Below are positions 41,948 through 50,209 of a DNA stretch of 64,000 nucleotides, in pieces. Each line of letters opens with the position of its first letter. Positions within the stretch are counted from its first letter, which is position 1. The position numbers and the translations under genes are program-made. Under the pieces are notes generated by a model, which was not told the origin of the DNA, ran no database searches, and saw only the letters and a program-made list of their open reading frames with translations. Source of the stretch: Exiguobacterium sp018617385 (GTDB lineage: Bacteria; Bacillota; Bacilli; Exiguobacteriales; Exiguobacteriaceae); assembly GCF_018617385.1 (NCBI RefSeq), contig NZ_JACSKA010000001.1, positions 496,001 through 560,000 of the forward strand. The letters run 5' to 3'.

Positions 41948-42150
41948 CGCGGTGTCCGCCCCCATAAGAAGTAGATGATTGGGCCGAGTATGTTGATGAA
42001 GACGATGACGAGAAGCCATATCCATTTCGGACCGTTCGTCACGTCGCGTTTGAACAAATCAATCAAGGCGACGACGAGTAAGATGAGTTGCAAAATCAGA
42101 ACGGGTAGTAAGATGAGAAAAAGGGTATTCGGGTCGTTTACGATGTCCAT
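41944..42150 (-). CDS. YxlE-like PLDc_N membrane protein (68 aa)
   Basis: The small protein has two membrane helices (about 8-31 and 41-62) with KRDVTNGPKWIWLLVIVFIN between them and LGPIIYFLWGR at the end, which is the PLDc_N (phospholipase D nuclease N-terminal) pattern; it has no nuclease part. B. subtilis YxlE is the same type and is an anti-sigma-Y factor component. Here no sigY or yxlCD gene is beside it. AAGGAGG precedes ATG 42150 and its stop overlaps the ATPase start (ATGA). Confidence 0.82.
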   Translation of the reverse strand: MDIVNDPNTLFLILLPVLILQLILLVVALIDLFKRDVTNGPKWIWLLVIVFINILGPIIYFLWGRTPR

Positions 42151-42223
42151 CGTGAGAACCTCCTTTGAATTAGACTGTTCTTAAACACATTCTACACGTA
42201 CAGGATGTCCCCTGTATGTGACA

Positions 42224-42256
42224 CAAAAAATCCCCATCTCACGATGGAGATGGGGA
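42224..42256 (-). terminator. terminator of the uspA-like gene
   Basis: A perfect 10-bp stem (TCCCCATCTC / GAGATGGGGA) with a 6-base loop and a six-T run on the minus strand. Confidence 0.92.
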
Positions 42257-42263
42257 CGATGCA

Positions 42264-42677
42264 TCATTTGACGATGATGACAGGAGCGAGAGCGCGTTTG
42301 GCGAGTTTATGACTCACGCTACCGAGCACGAACTCTTGGAACGTGTTCAATCCGCGTGATCCGACGACAACATATTCGTACGGCTCATGGTTCGCATATT
42401 TGACGAGCTCGACGTCCGGCTCCCCACGAAGTTCGATGTATTCGTAGGAGATGCCTTCTGCTTCCGTCAAGTCGAACAATGGCTTGAGCATCTGCTTTCG
42501 CTTCGTCTCCAAGTCGATTTTTCCTGTCGAATTGAGGGCTGCTTCTTTCGATTCTTTCGCACTGATGACGTGCACGATGTCAATCGATGCATTCGACACC
42601 TTTGCGAGCTGAATCGCTTTTTCAAGCGCACGTTTCGAGTGGGCAGAACCGTCTGCCGCTAAAAATACCTTTCCCAT
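42264..42677 (-). CDS. universal stress protein (UspA family)
   Basis: The 137-residue single-domain protein shows the Usp fold: KVFLAADGSAHSKRALEKAIQLA at the start and the ATP-binding motif G-x2-G-x9-G-S as GSRGLNTFQEFVLGSVS, then the terminal strand APVIIVK. The complete motif predicts nucleotide binding (UspFG/MJ0577 type). It lies 69 bases downstream of a SulP transporter on the same strand, with GGAGGAG before its ATG, so it may be expressed alone or with that gene. Precise role unknown. Confidence 0.9.
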   Translation of the reverse strand: MGKVFLAADGSAHSKRALEKAIQLAKVSNASIDIVHVISAKESKEAALNSTGKIDLETKRKQMLKPLFDLTEAEGISYEYIELRGEPDVELVKYANHEPYEYVVVGSRGLNTFQEFVLGSVSHKLAKRALAPVIIVK

Positions 42678-42746
42678 GAAAACTCCTCCTCTTTCGCACG
42701 TTCTACTTTTAGTATAGGTGATTTCACGAGTCGGGGGAACGGTGAA

Positions 42747-44228
42747 TCAGTGCCCTGCGTTCGCGTCTTGTTGCTTCAAGTGAAGGGCGAGCGTGTTGAG
42801 CAGTTTTTCCGAGTCTTTGTTCAAGTTGAGCAGTTCGGGTTCGATGCCGACTTCGCGATATTTGAAGACGACCTTGTCGATGGCGCCGATGGCCGAGTCG
42901 TCCCACAGATGCGTGTTCGCAAAATCGATCGTGACGTGTTTGATTCCCGCTTCCGCGTCTTCTGCCACATCGAACTGATTGACGAATTCAGACGTCGAGG
43001 CGAAGAAGAGCTGTCCGTTGACCGTATAGTCGGCGCGGTCGGACGTGACGCTTCGACCGAGGTCGATTTTCGAGATTTTAGCCGCGAACAAGATGGCAGC
43101 CGTCAAGATTCCACCGAGCACTCCGAGAGAGAGGTCATGCGTGAAGACGGTGACGAGTACCGTGACGAGCATGACGACCGTGTCCGACTTTTGTGCGGTA
43201 CGCATGGCTTTGAGCGAACCCCAGTCGAACGTCGCGTACGAGACGAAGAACATGACCCCGACGAGCGCGCCGACCGGGATCAGCATCAATACGTCACTGA
43301 TCGTCATGATCATGATGAAGAGGGCAAGTCCGGCTGTGAATGTCGAGAGTCGACCACGGGCACCAGACGAGACGTTGATGACCGATTGTCCGATCATCGC
43401 ACATCCTGGCATCCCACCGAAGAATCCGGCGACGATGTTCGAAATGCCTTGTCCGCGCGATTCGCGGTTTTTGTTCGAGTCCGTTCCTGTCATGTCATCG
43501 ACGATTTGAGCCGTCAAGAGCGACTCGATCAAGCCGACGAAGGCGAGCGAGATCGAGTACGGCAAGATGATCATGAGCGTCTCGAGCGTGAATGGCACAT
43601 CTGGGAACAAGAAGTCCGGAAGCGTCGCTGAGATCGTTCCCATATCCCCGATGTTCTTCGTGTCGAGTCCAAGCGTGATCGCGAGGACCGTCATGACGAC
43701 GATGGCGACGAGCGGTGCCGGAATGGCTTTCGTCACACGTGGAAACAAGAAGATGATGGCGAGCGAGGCGGCGACGATTGCCCAGATGATCCAGCTCTCT
43801 CCTTCAAAGTTAGAGAGTTGCGCCTGAAAAATCAAAATGGCGAGCGCGTTGACGAATCCGACCATGACGGCACGCGGGATAAATTTCATCAAACGGGCGA
43901 TGCCGAGGTAACCGAGAACGATTTGGATGATTCCGGTCAAAATACCAGCGGCCAGTAAATATTGAAGCCCATGGTCGGCGACGAGCGAGACGACGACGAG
44001 CGCCATCGCACCGGTCGCAGCCGAGATCATCGCCGGACGACCTCCGGCAACGGAGATGATCATCGCGATAATAAAGGAGGCATAGAGCCCGACCATCGGG
44101 TTGACTCCCGCGATGAGGGAGAAGGCGATGGCTTCCGGGATGAGCGCCAAGGCGACGACGATCCCGGCCAAAATGTCGGCTCGGACATTTCCGAACCATT
44201 CGTGTTTCAACGTATTCAATCTTTCCAA
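42747..44228 (-). CDS. SulP-family anion transporter with STAS domain
   Basis: The 493-residue protein has a SulP/SLC26 membrane domain: DILAGIVVALALIPEAIAFSLIAG with the conserved Pro-Glu-Ala of helix 1, the glycine- and alanine-rich helices, and the GISNIVAGFFGGMPGCAMIGQS segment. A STAS domain follows (about 395-485, with DWSAIGA-like DDSAIGAIDKVV). Members carry sulfate, bicarbonate or other anions; substrate cannot be settled. The start is TTG 44228 with AAAGGTG upstream. It is divergent from the arsenic operon. Confidence 0.87.
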   Translation of the reverse strand: MERLNTLKHEWFGNVRADILAGIVVALALIPEAIAFSLIAGVNPMVGLYASFIIAMIISVAGGRPAMISAATGAMALVVVSLVADHGLQYLLAAGILTGIIQIVLGYLGIARLMKFIPRAVMVGFVNALAILIFQAQLSNFEGESWIIWAIVAASLAIIFLFPRVTKAIPAPLVAIVVMTVLAITLGLDTKNIGDMGTISATLPDFLFPDVPFTLETLMIILPYSISLAFVGLIESLLTAQIVDDMTGTDSNKNRESRGQGISNIVAGFFGGMPGCAMIGQSVINVSSGARGRLSTFTAGLALFIMIMTISDVLMLIPVGALVGVMFFVSYATFDWGSLKAMRTAQKSDTVVMLVTVLVTVFTHDLSLGVLGGILTAAILFAAKISKIDLGRSVTSDRADYTVNGQLFFASTSEFVNQFDVAEDAEAGIKHVTIDFANTHLWDDSAIGAIDKVVFKYREVGIEPELLNLNKDSEKLLNTLALHLKQQDANAGH

Positions 44229-44345
44229 AAGAACACACCTTTCTATTTATAATGATTTGATTTTCGAGTCTCACGAAAATCAAAATAATGGAATCCGTTC
44301 ATTTTCAACGTGTTTCATCATACCGAATTGAGTCCAAAATGACAA

Positions 44346-44374
44346 TTGCTTCGGATGAAAAACTGTGGTAATTT
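44346..44374 (+). promoter_or_regulatory. arsenic operon promoter
   Basis: TTGCTT and TAATTT are 17 bases apart, with a TGG extended -10, about 50 bases before arsR. Confidence 0.5.
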
Positions 44375-44389
44375 CATAACGTGCAGGTT

Positions 44390-44409
44390 ATATAACGAAT
44401 TTGTTATAT
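44390..44409 (+). promoter_or_regulatory. ArsR operator palindrome
   Basis: ATATAAC-GAATTT-GTTATAT is a perfect 7-bp inverted repeat between the predicted promoter and arsR, the right type and place for an ArsR/SmtB operator. Confidence 0.62.
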
Positions 44410-44425
44410 GAAAGGTGGGGAGAAG

Positions 44426-44743
44426 ATGTATGCCGTTGAAGAATTGAGCAAGGTGCTCAAGGTGCTCGGGGATCCGACCCGATTGACGATGTTGAAACAA
44501 ATGGAGGCAGGCGAGCAGTGTGCGTGTAGTTTCGTCGACTGTTTCGATATCTCGCAACCGGCGATCAGCCGTCATTTGAAAATGTTACGCCAGGCGGGAC
44601 TACTGTTAGAACGTCGAGACAAACAGTGGATTCATTACCGATTGAACGAGACGAGCCCCTTTTATCCGCTGGTCACGGAGTTGTTAGCCAATCTAGAAAC
44701 CGTCGAACCGAGCTGTGATTGTGAGCCGGATTGTGCGATGTAA
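44426..44743 (+). CDS. arsR: ArsR-family As(III)-responsive repressor
   Basis: The 105-residue protein is a winged-helix ArsR: LSKVLKVLGDPTRLTMLKQM, then CACSFVDCFDISQPAISRHLKMLRQAGLLLERRD. Three cysteines lie in or beside the recognition-helix region (ECACSFVDC) and three more at the C-terminus (SCDCEPDC), fitting trivalent arsenic or antimony sensing. AGGTGGGG precedes ATG 44426, chosen over an ATG 18 bases earlier. It heads a six-gene arsenic operon and is preceded by a palindromic operator. Confidence 0.9.
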   Translation: MYAVEELSKVLKVLGDPTRLTMLKQMEAGEQCACSFVDCFDISQPAISRHLKMLRQAGLLLERRDKQWIHYRLNETSPFYPLVTELLANLETVEPSCDCEPDCAM

Positions 44744-44755
44744 GGAGAGAGACAG

Positions 44756-45115
44756 ATGAAACTTGAAGTGTTTGAACCAGCCATGTGTTGTCCGACAGGG
44801 TTATGCGGACCGTCCATCGACCCAGAATTAACGCGAGTGGCGACGATTCACTACGTGTTGCAACAGCGCGGTTTTGATGTGTCACGATACAATCTCGCAT
44901 CGGAGCCGAATCGCTTCGTCGAGAACAGTGTTGTCAAAGCTGAAATCACAAACGGGATCGATTCGCTTCCATTGACGCTCGTCGACGGGAAGATTGTGAA
45001 ACGGAGCGCGTATTTGACGAATGAAGAGCTGGCGGAATTGACGGGATTACCGATTGCCGCTTTCGCCAAACAGGACGGAGAAAAACCGAAAGTTCGCATC
45101 TCACTCAAGAAATAA
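44756..45115 (+). CDS. arsD: ArsD arsenic metallochaperone
   Basis: The 119-residue protein is typical ArsD: it begins MKLEVFEPAMCCPTGLCGPS with the vicinal Cys pair C11-C12 and C17, which bind As(III) and hand it to ArsA, then a thioredoxin-like fold (SLPLTLVDGKIVKR). It lacks the second C-terminal Cys pairs found in some ArsDs. AAGGAGAG lies before the ATG, 12 bases after arsR; arsA follows within 15 bases. Confidence 0.93.
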   Translation: MKLEVFEPAMCCPTGLCGPSIDPELTRVATIHYVLQQRGFDVSRYNLASEPNRFVENSVVKAEITNGIDSLPLTLVDGKIVKRSAYLTNEELAELTGLPIAAFAKQDGEKPKVRISLKK

Positions 45116-45127
45116 GGAGATATGCTC

Positions 45128-46885
45128 ATGTTGCCATTTGATTTTCATACGACTCAACCGACCCGTTATGTGTTTTTGACCGGAAAAGGTGGCGTCGGGA
45201 AGACATCCACCGCATCGAGTCTCGCATTGACACTCGCCGACCGTGGCAAACGTGTCTTACTCGTCTCGACGGACCCGGCGAGCAATTTACAAGACGTCTT
45301 TGAGATGGAACTCGACGAGACGCCCCGACTTGTCACAGGAACGACGCTCGCGATTGCCAACTTTGATCCTGATCAGGCGGCCAAACACTATATGGAACGC
45401 ATGGTCGGTCCGTATCGCGGCGTGTTACCCGACGTTGCCATCCAGTCGATGGAAGAACAGCTGTCCGGTGCCTGTACGGTCGAGATCGCGGCGTTCGACC
45501 AGTTCACGGAGCTATTGACGTCAGACGAGGCGCGCGAACAGTATGACCATGTCATCTTCGATACGGCACCGACGGGACACACGCTCCGGCTCTTGACGCT
45601 TCCGAGTGCATGGAATGAGTTTTTAGAGACGAATACGACCGGCATGTCATGCCTCGGTCCGCTCGCCGGTCTTTCGGAGAAGCAACACCAATACAAACGG
45701 GCCGTCGAGACACTGCGTGATGGGGAAGAGACGACTCTGCTCCTCGTCGCCAGACCGGACTTGTCGACACTGTTGGAGGCCGAACGTGCCGCCACCGAGC
45801 TACAGGCGATCGGAATCGAGCATATGCAGCTCGTCATCAATGGTGTCATCTCGTCAGAAGAAGCGACGGACCGGTTTGCGCGTGCAGTCATCGAGCGCCA
45901 ACAAGACACGCTTCAATCGCTCCCGGAAACACTCGACTCGCTTCCGGTCTTCACCCTACCGTATGCGTTTGAGAACCTCGTCGGTATTTCGGCACTCCGG
46001 CGCTGGGGAAACGGGGAAGAGGTAGCAATCACGCGTGAGGTGTACGAGACGAGTGTATACGGGGAACTCCATCAACTCGTCGACGAGTTGGAAGCGGACG
46101 GACCGAGCGTCATCATGACGATGGGGAAAGGTGGCGTCGGGAAGACGACACTCGCCTCGCTTCTTGCCGTGGCGCTTCATGAACGGGGACACGCCGTCCA
46201 TTTGACGACGACGGACCCCGCTGCACATGTTGCATTGGCCATTGGAACAGATGTTCCAGAAACGTTCACCGTGGACGCAATCGACCCGCGAGTCGAGGTC
46301 GAGACGTATCGACGGGACGTGTTCGAACAGGCAGGTGAGATGACCGACGAACAACGTGCGATGCTCGAAGAAGATTTGCGCTCACCGTGTACTGAAGAGA
46401 TTGCCGTCTTCCGTGCCTTTGCCGATCAAGTGGCGAAAGCGAAAGACCGTTTCGTCGTCATCGATACGGCACCGACGGGACACACGCTTCTTCTGTTAGA
46501 TGCGACCGAGAGTTATCACCGCGAACTCGAACGTTCGACCGGTGTCGTCCCGGAAGCGGTCCGAGAATTGTTACCGAAACTACGTGATCCGAAACAAACG
46601 CACGTCATCATCACGACATTGCCTGAAGCGACACCGGTATACGAGGCCGAGCGCCTCGCCAGTGATCTAGAACGGGCGACGATTCGACCGTTCGCCTGGG
46701 TCGTCAATCAATCATTCACGCCGCTCGAGGTCACAAGTAAATTATTGACCGCGAAAGTCGCGAATGAGGTCCCTTGGCTCGAACGCGTAAGCACCAAGTC
46801 ACGTCCGACGATGCTCGAATGGCAAGAACGACTGCCGGTCGGATACGCGGCGTTATCTCAATTAGTAAAGGAGAACATACAATGA
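45128..46885 (+). CDS. arsA: ArsA arsenite-translocating ATPase
   Basis: The 585-residue protein has two homologous ATPase halves, each with a deviant Walker A: TGKGGVGKTS near residue 20 and MGKGGVGKTT near residue 335. Metal-site cysteines are visible in SGACTVEIAAFD and RSPCTEEIAVF, and each half ends its catalytic core with DTAPTGHTL. It drives As(III) export through ArsB. I prefer ATG 45128, eight bases from AGGAG, over ATG 45122, which is two bases away. Its stop overlaps the next start (ATGA). Confidence 0.94.
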   Translation: MLPFDFHTTQPTRYVFLTGKGGVGKTSTASSLALTLADRGKRVLLVSTDPASNLQDVFEMELDETPRLVTGTTLAIANFDPDQAAKHYMERMVGPYRGVLPDVAIQSMEEQLSGACTVEIAAFDQFTELLTSDEAREQYDHVIFDTAPTGHTLRLLTLPSAWNEFLETNTTGMSCLGPLAGLSEKQHQYKRAVETLRDGEETTLLLVARPDLSTLLEAERAATELQAIGIEHMQLVINGVISSEEATDRFARAVIERQQDTLQSLPETLDSLPVFTLPYAFENLVGISALRRWGNGEEVAITREVYETSVYGELHQLVDELEADGPSVIMTMGKGGVGKTTLASLLAVALHERGHAVHLTTTDPAAHVALAIGTDVPETFTVDAIDPRVEVETYRRDVFEQAGEMTDEQRAMLEEDLRSPCTEEIAVFRAFADQVAKAKDRFVVIDTAPTGHTLLLLDATESYHRELERSTGVVPEAVRELLPKLRDPKQTHVIITTLPEATPVYEAERLASDLERATIRPFAWVVNQSFTPLEVTSKLLTAKVANEVPWLERVSTKSRPTMLEWQERLPVGYAALSQLVKENIQ

Positions 46886-47160
46886 ATATCACAAACGAAG
46901 CGATTGACTTTTTACAAACTGCGTTAGAAGAGGAAGAAACGAAATCGGTCCGCGTCATCACGGAGGCAGGCTGTTGTGGACCGACACTCGGTCTGGCCGT
47001 AGCGGTAGCGGAAGCGACGGATGAGGTGAAGCATTTCGACGACCTCACGTTTGCCGTGGCGAAGGAAGCTGAAGCGCTGGCCGCGAACGTCACGCTCGAC
47101 GTCGAATCGACAGAAGATGGCATGACACTCGTGTTGCACGGATTGCAACCGTCTTGCTAA
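46882..47160 (+). CDS. HesB/IscA-like protein in the arsenic operon
   Basis: The 92-residue protein, read from MNITNEAIDFLQTALEE, carries GCCGPTLGLAVAVAEAT and ends in LHGLQPSC, matching the small HesB-like iron-sulfur family with CCGP in place of the usual Cys layout of A-type carriers. The three cysteines could hold iron, an Fe-S cluster or As(III). AAAGGAG precedes the ATG, which overlaps the arsA stop by four bases (ATGA). Its membership of an ars operon is unusual enough to note; a role in repair or As(III) binding is inference. Confidence 0.78.
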   Translation: MNITNEAIDFLQTALEEEETKSVRVITEAGCCGPTLGLAVAVAEATDEVKHFDDLTFAVAKEAEALAANVTLDVESTEDGMTLVLHGLQPSC

Positions 47161-47193
47161 AACAATAAATAGAGAATATCGGAGGAACTCATT

Positions 47194-48480
47194 GTGCAGT
47201 GGATTGCTAGTCTCATTTTTTTAGTGACGCTATTTCTCATCATCAAGCAACCGAAAGGCCTCGGCATCGGTTACTCGGCGATGGGGATGGCCGTCATCGC
47301 CCTCGTTTCAGGTGTCGTCAATCTTGATGACGTCGGAACGGTGTGGGGCATCATTTGGAACGCGACGTTCACCTTTATCGCAATCATCATCATTTCACTC
47401 ATTTTAGATGAGATTGGATTCTTTGAATGGGCCGCGTTACATATGGCGCGAATCGCCAAAGGTGGCGGGGTGAAACTCTTCGTCTATATCACGCTACTCG
47501 GTGCCCTCGTCGCGGCCTTGTTTGCGAACGACGGGGCGGCGCTCATCTTGACGCCCATCGTCTTGGCGATGGTCCGGGCTCTCAAACTGCCGGACGCGGT
47601 CGTCTTGGCATACGTCATGGCATCCGGATTCATCGCCGATACGGCGAGTCTCCCATTCATCGTCTCGAACCTCGTCAACATCGTTTCAGCCGACTTCTTT
47701 GATATCGGCTTCGCCGAGTACGCCGCGCGGATGGTATTTGTGAACGTGTTCGCGGTCGCGGGGAGTCTGCTCGTCTTGTATCTATATTTCAAGAAAGACA
47801 TCCCGAAACAGTATGACGCCTCACAGTTGGCTGAACCTTCGTCCGTCATTAAAGACCATACGATGTTCCGCTTATCGTGGGTCGTACTCGGGTTACTGGT
47901 CATCGGGTACTTCACGAGTGATTTAGTCGAGATCCCCGTTTCGCTCGTCGCGGGTGTCATCGCCTTGTTCTTCCTCGTAATGGCGAATCGCTCGTCAGCG
48001 GTACAGACTACTCAAGTCGTGAAAGGTGCACCGTGGGCCATCGTCTTCTTCTCGCTTGGGATGTATATCGTCGTCTACGGTTTACAAAACGCCGGACTCA
48101 CTCAAGTACTGGCGAACTTTATCGACTGGTTCGCGGTGAACGCATTCAGTGCCACGTTCGGGATGGGCTTTTTGGCTGCCATCTTGTCATCGGTCATGAA
48201 CAACATGCCGACCGTCATGATTGACGCGCTCGCCATCGACTTGACGCATACGACCGGGCAGATTCGGGAAGCGTTAATCTATGCGAACGTCATTGGTTCA
48301 GACCTCGGTCCAAAGATCACCCCGATTGGGTCGCTAGCGACACTTCTATGGCTTCACGTCCTTCGTACGAAAGGGGTCAAGATTGGCTGGGGTGAGTATT
48401 TCAAAGTCGGGATCATCTTGACGATTCCGACACTGGCGATCACGTTGCTCGGTCTATATATCAGCTTATTACTTTATTGA
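47194..48480 (+). CDS. arsB: ArsB arsenite efflux pump
   Basis: The 428-residue polytopic membrane protein has about 11-12 hydrophobic segments and ArsB landmarks: WNATFTFIAIIIISLILDEIG, the LFANDGAALILTPIVLAM segment with the family's conserved ANDG(A/T)AL, GFIADTASLPFIVSNLVNI and NNMPTVMIDALAI. It is the ArsB rather than the ACR3 family. ArsA and ArsD alongside make an ATP-driven pump. The start is GTG 47194 with GGAGG upstream. Confidence 0.93.
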   Translation: MQWIASLIFLVTLFLIIKQPKGLGIGYSAMGMAVIALVSGVVNLDDVGTVWGIIWNATFTFIAIIIISLILDEIGFFEWAALHMARIAKGGGVKLFVYITLLGALVAALFANDGAALILTPIVLAMVRALKLPDAVVLAYVMASGFIADTASLPFIVSNLVNIVSADFFDIGFAEYAARMVFVNVFAVAGSLLVLYLYFKKDIPKQYDASQLAEPSSVIKDHTMFRLSWVVLGLLVIGYFTSDLVEIPVSLVAGVIALFFLVMANRSSAVQTTQVVKGAPWAIVFFSLGMYIVVYGLQNAGLTQVLANFIDWFAVNAFSATFGMGFLAAILSSVMNNMPTVMIDALAIDLTHTTGQIREALIYANVIGSDLGPKITPIGSLATLLWLHVLRTKGVKIGWGEYFKVGIILTIPTLAITLLGLYISLLLY

Positions 48481-48491
48481 GGAGTGGTTAT

Positions 48492-50150
48492 ATGAAACTA
48501 GTCATCATCGGTTCAGTCGCTGCCGGGACATCGGTCGCGGCGAAAGCACGTCGGAACAACGAAGACGCACAGATTACGATTTACGACCGGGACTACGACA
48601 TCTCGTATTCGGGATGTGGGATTCCATACTACGTCGGTGGAGAGGTCGAGTCTCGTGACGACTTGACGCCACGTGACGCTGCCTTCTTCAAGAAGCGTTA
48701 CAACATCGACGTCATGACACGTCACAATGTCACAGCCGTCGATAAAGACGCGAAGACGGTGACGGTCGAAAACTTAGAGACAGGTGACACGTTCACGGAC
48801 GCCTATGACGTCCTTGTCCTCGCGACGGGTGCGTCAAGCATCATCCCACCGATTCCTGGGGTGAAGTCGGATAATGTTTTCCCGATTCGAAACATCCAAC
48901 ATGCGGAGGCGACACGCTCCTTCGTCGATTCGACAGACCCGAAACATGCGACGATCATCGGCGCCGGCTTCATCGGTCTAGAGATGGCGGAACAGTTGAA
49001 GCTTCGCGGTGTGGACGTGACCATCATCGAACGTGTACCACAAGTGATGCCACCACTCGACAAGGACATGGCGTGTCGCGTCGAGGAACACCTCGAGAAG
49101 AACGGAATCGAGCTCATGCTCGGAGAGACCGTGACAGAACTCGTTGGCGACGGACATGTCGAACGGGTCGTCACGGAGAGTGGAAAGACGATTGAGACCG
49201 ACCTCGTCATCTTGTCGGTCGGAGTCCGTCCGAACGTCGAGCTCGCCATGCAGATGGGGGTCACACTAGGTGAAACGGGTGCGATCGCCGTCAATGAGCG
49301 GATGGAGACGAACATCCCAGACGTCTATGCGGCAGGAGACGTCGCGGAGAGCTTCTCGATCGTGACGGGCAAACCGATTTGGCGCCCGCTCGGTTCGACA
49401 GCGAACAAGATGGGGCGGACCGCTGGGGACGTCATCACGGGTGGTCACCTCAAGCATCGCGGTATTCTCGGCACGGGCATCTTCAAAGTGTTCGGACTTG
49501 CCGTCGCACAGACGGGGCTGGCCGAAAAAGAAGCACGCGAACTCGGGTACGATATCGAGGTGCTTCATAATACGAAGCCAGACAAGCCCGCTTATATGGG
49601 TGGGAAAGATATGACGATCAAAGCGGTCGCAGACCGTGCGACACGTCAACTGCTCGGCGTCCAAATCGTCGGATTTGAAGGAGTCGACAAACGAATCGAC
49701 GTCTTCGTCACGGCCATCACGCTCAAGGCGAAAGTCGACGACTTGTTCCATCTCGACCTCGCCTACGCACCGCCGTTCTCGACGACGAAAGACCCGGTCA
49801 TGTATACGGGGATGGTGCTGTCGAACAGTATCGACAAAGCGGCGCGACTCATCACACCGGCCGAGCTTCAGACGCGAATCGATGCCGGGGAAGACATGCA
49901 AATCATCGATACGCGGAAAGCTTCACAGTTCGAGAAGGCGTGTGTCGATTGTGCGGTCAACGTCCCACTCGGTAACCTCCGGGAAGCGGCGAAAGACATG
50001 GACAAGGACAAACCGACCGTCGTCTACTGTAACGGTGGGGTGACGGGGAATGCGGCCCAGAACGTGCTTCGTAACCTCGGATTCACCGACGTGTACAACT
50101 TGTCAGGTGGAAATAAGAACTATCAGTTGTTCAAAAAATACGGGAACTGA
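48492..50150 (+). CDS. CoA-disulfide reductase-like FAD enzyme fused to rhodanese
   Basis: The 552-residue protein has an FAD/NAD(P) disulfide-reductase domain (1-445) starting KLVIIGSVAAGTSVAAKARR with the single redox Cys C42 in YSGCGIPYYVGG, as in CoADR/NADH oxidases, then a rhodanese domain (about 460-552) with active Cys C513 in VVYCNGGVTGN. CoADR-RHD proteins reduce CoA disulfides, persulfides or polysulfides. As last gene of the arsenic operon it probably supplies thiol or sulfur-handling capacity needed under arsenic stress; this is inference. GAGGAG precedes ATG 48492. Confidence 0.88.
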   Translation: MKLVIIGSVAAGTSVAAKARRNNEDAQITIYDRDYDISYSGCGIPYYVGGEVESRDDLTPRDAAFFKKRYNIDVMTRHNVTAVDKDAKTVTVENLETGDTFTDAYDVLVLATGASSIIPPIPGVKSDNVFPIRNIQHAEATRSFVDSTDPKHATIIGAGFIGLEMAEQLKLRGVDVTIIERVPQVMPPLDKDMACRVEEHLEKNGIELMLGETVTELVGDGHVERVVTESGKTIETDLVILSVGVRPNVELAMQMGVTLGETGAIAVNERMETNIPDVYAAGDVAESFSIVTGKPIWRPLGSTANKMGRTAGDVITGGHLKHRGILGTGIFKVFGLAVAQTGLAEKEARELGYDIEVLHNTKPDKPAYMGGKDMTIKAVADRATRQLLGVQIVGFEGVDKRIDVFVTAITLKAKVDDLFHLDLAYAPPFSTTKDPVMYTGMVLSNSIDKAARLITPAELQTRIDAGEDMQIIDTRKASQFEKACVDCAVNVPLGNLREAAKDMDKDKPTVVYCNGGVTGNAAQNVLRNLGFTDVYNLSGGNKNYQLFKKYGN

Positions 50151-50155
50151 GCAAG

Positions 50156-50183
50156 ACGACGTCCATTGCGGGCGTCGTTTTTT
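50156..50183 (+). terminator. terminator of the arsenic operon
   Basis: ACGACGTCC pairs with GGGCGTCGT (one G-T pair) around a short loop, then TTTTTTG. Confidence 0.88.
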
Positions 50184-50209
50184 GCTATGCTGGACGTGAG
50201 GTGAAGCGG

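Noticed and set aside
42750..43631. A 293-codon plus-strand reading frame opposite the SulP gene
   Set aside because: It is rich in Arg, Asp, Glu and His with no fold-like pattern and lies fully antisense to a recognised transporter gene; a shadow of codon use.
45388..45909. A 173-codon minus-strand reading frame opposite arsA
   Set aside because: Serine- and arginine-rich shadow of the ArsA frame with no domain.
49266..49901. A 211-codon minus-strand reading frame opposite the CoA-disulfide-reductase/rhodanese gene
   Set aside because: Low-complexity composition, no ribosome binding site, antisense to a clear gene.
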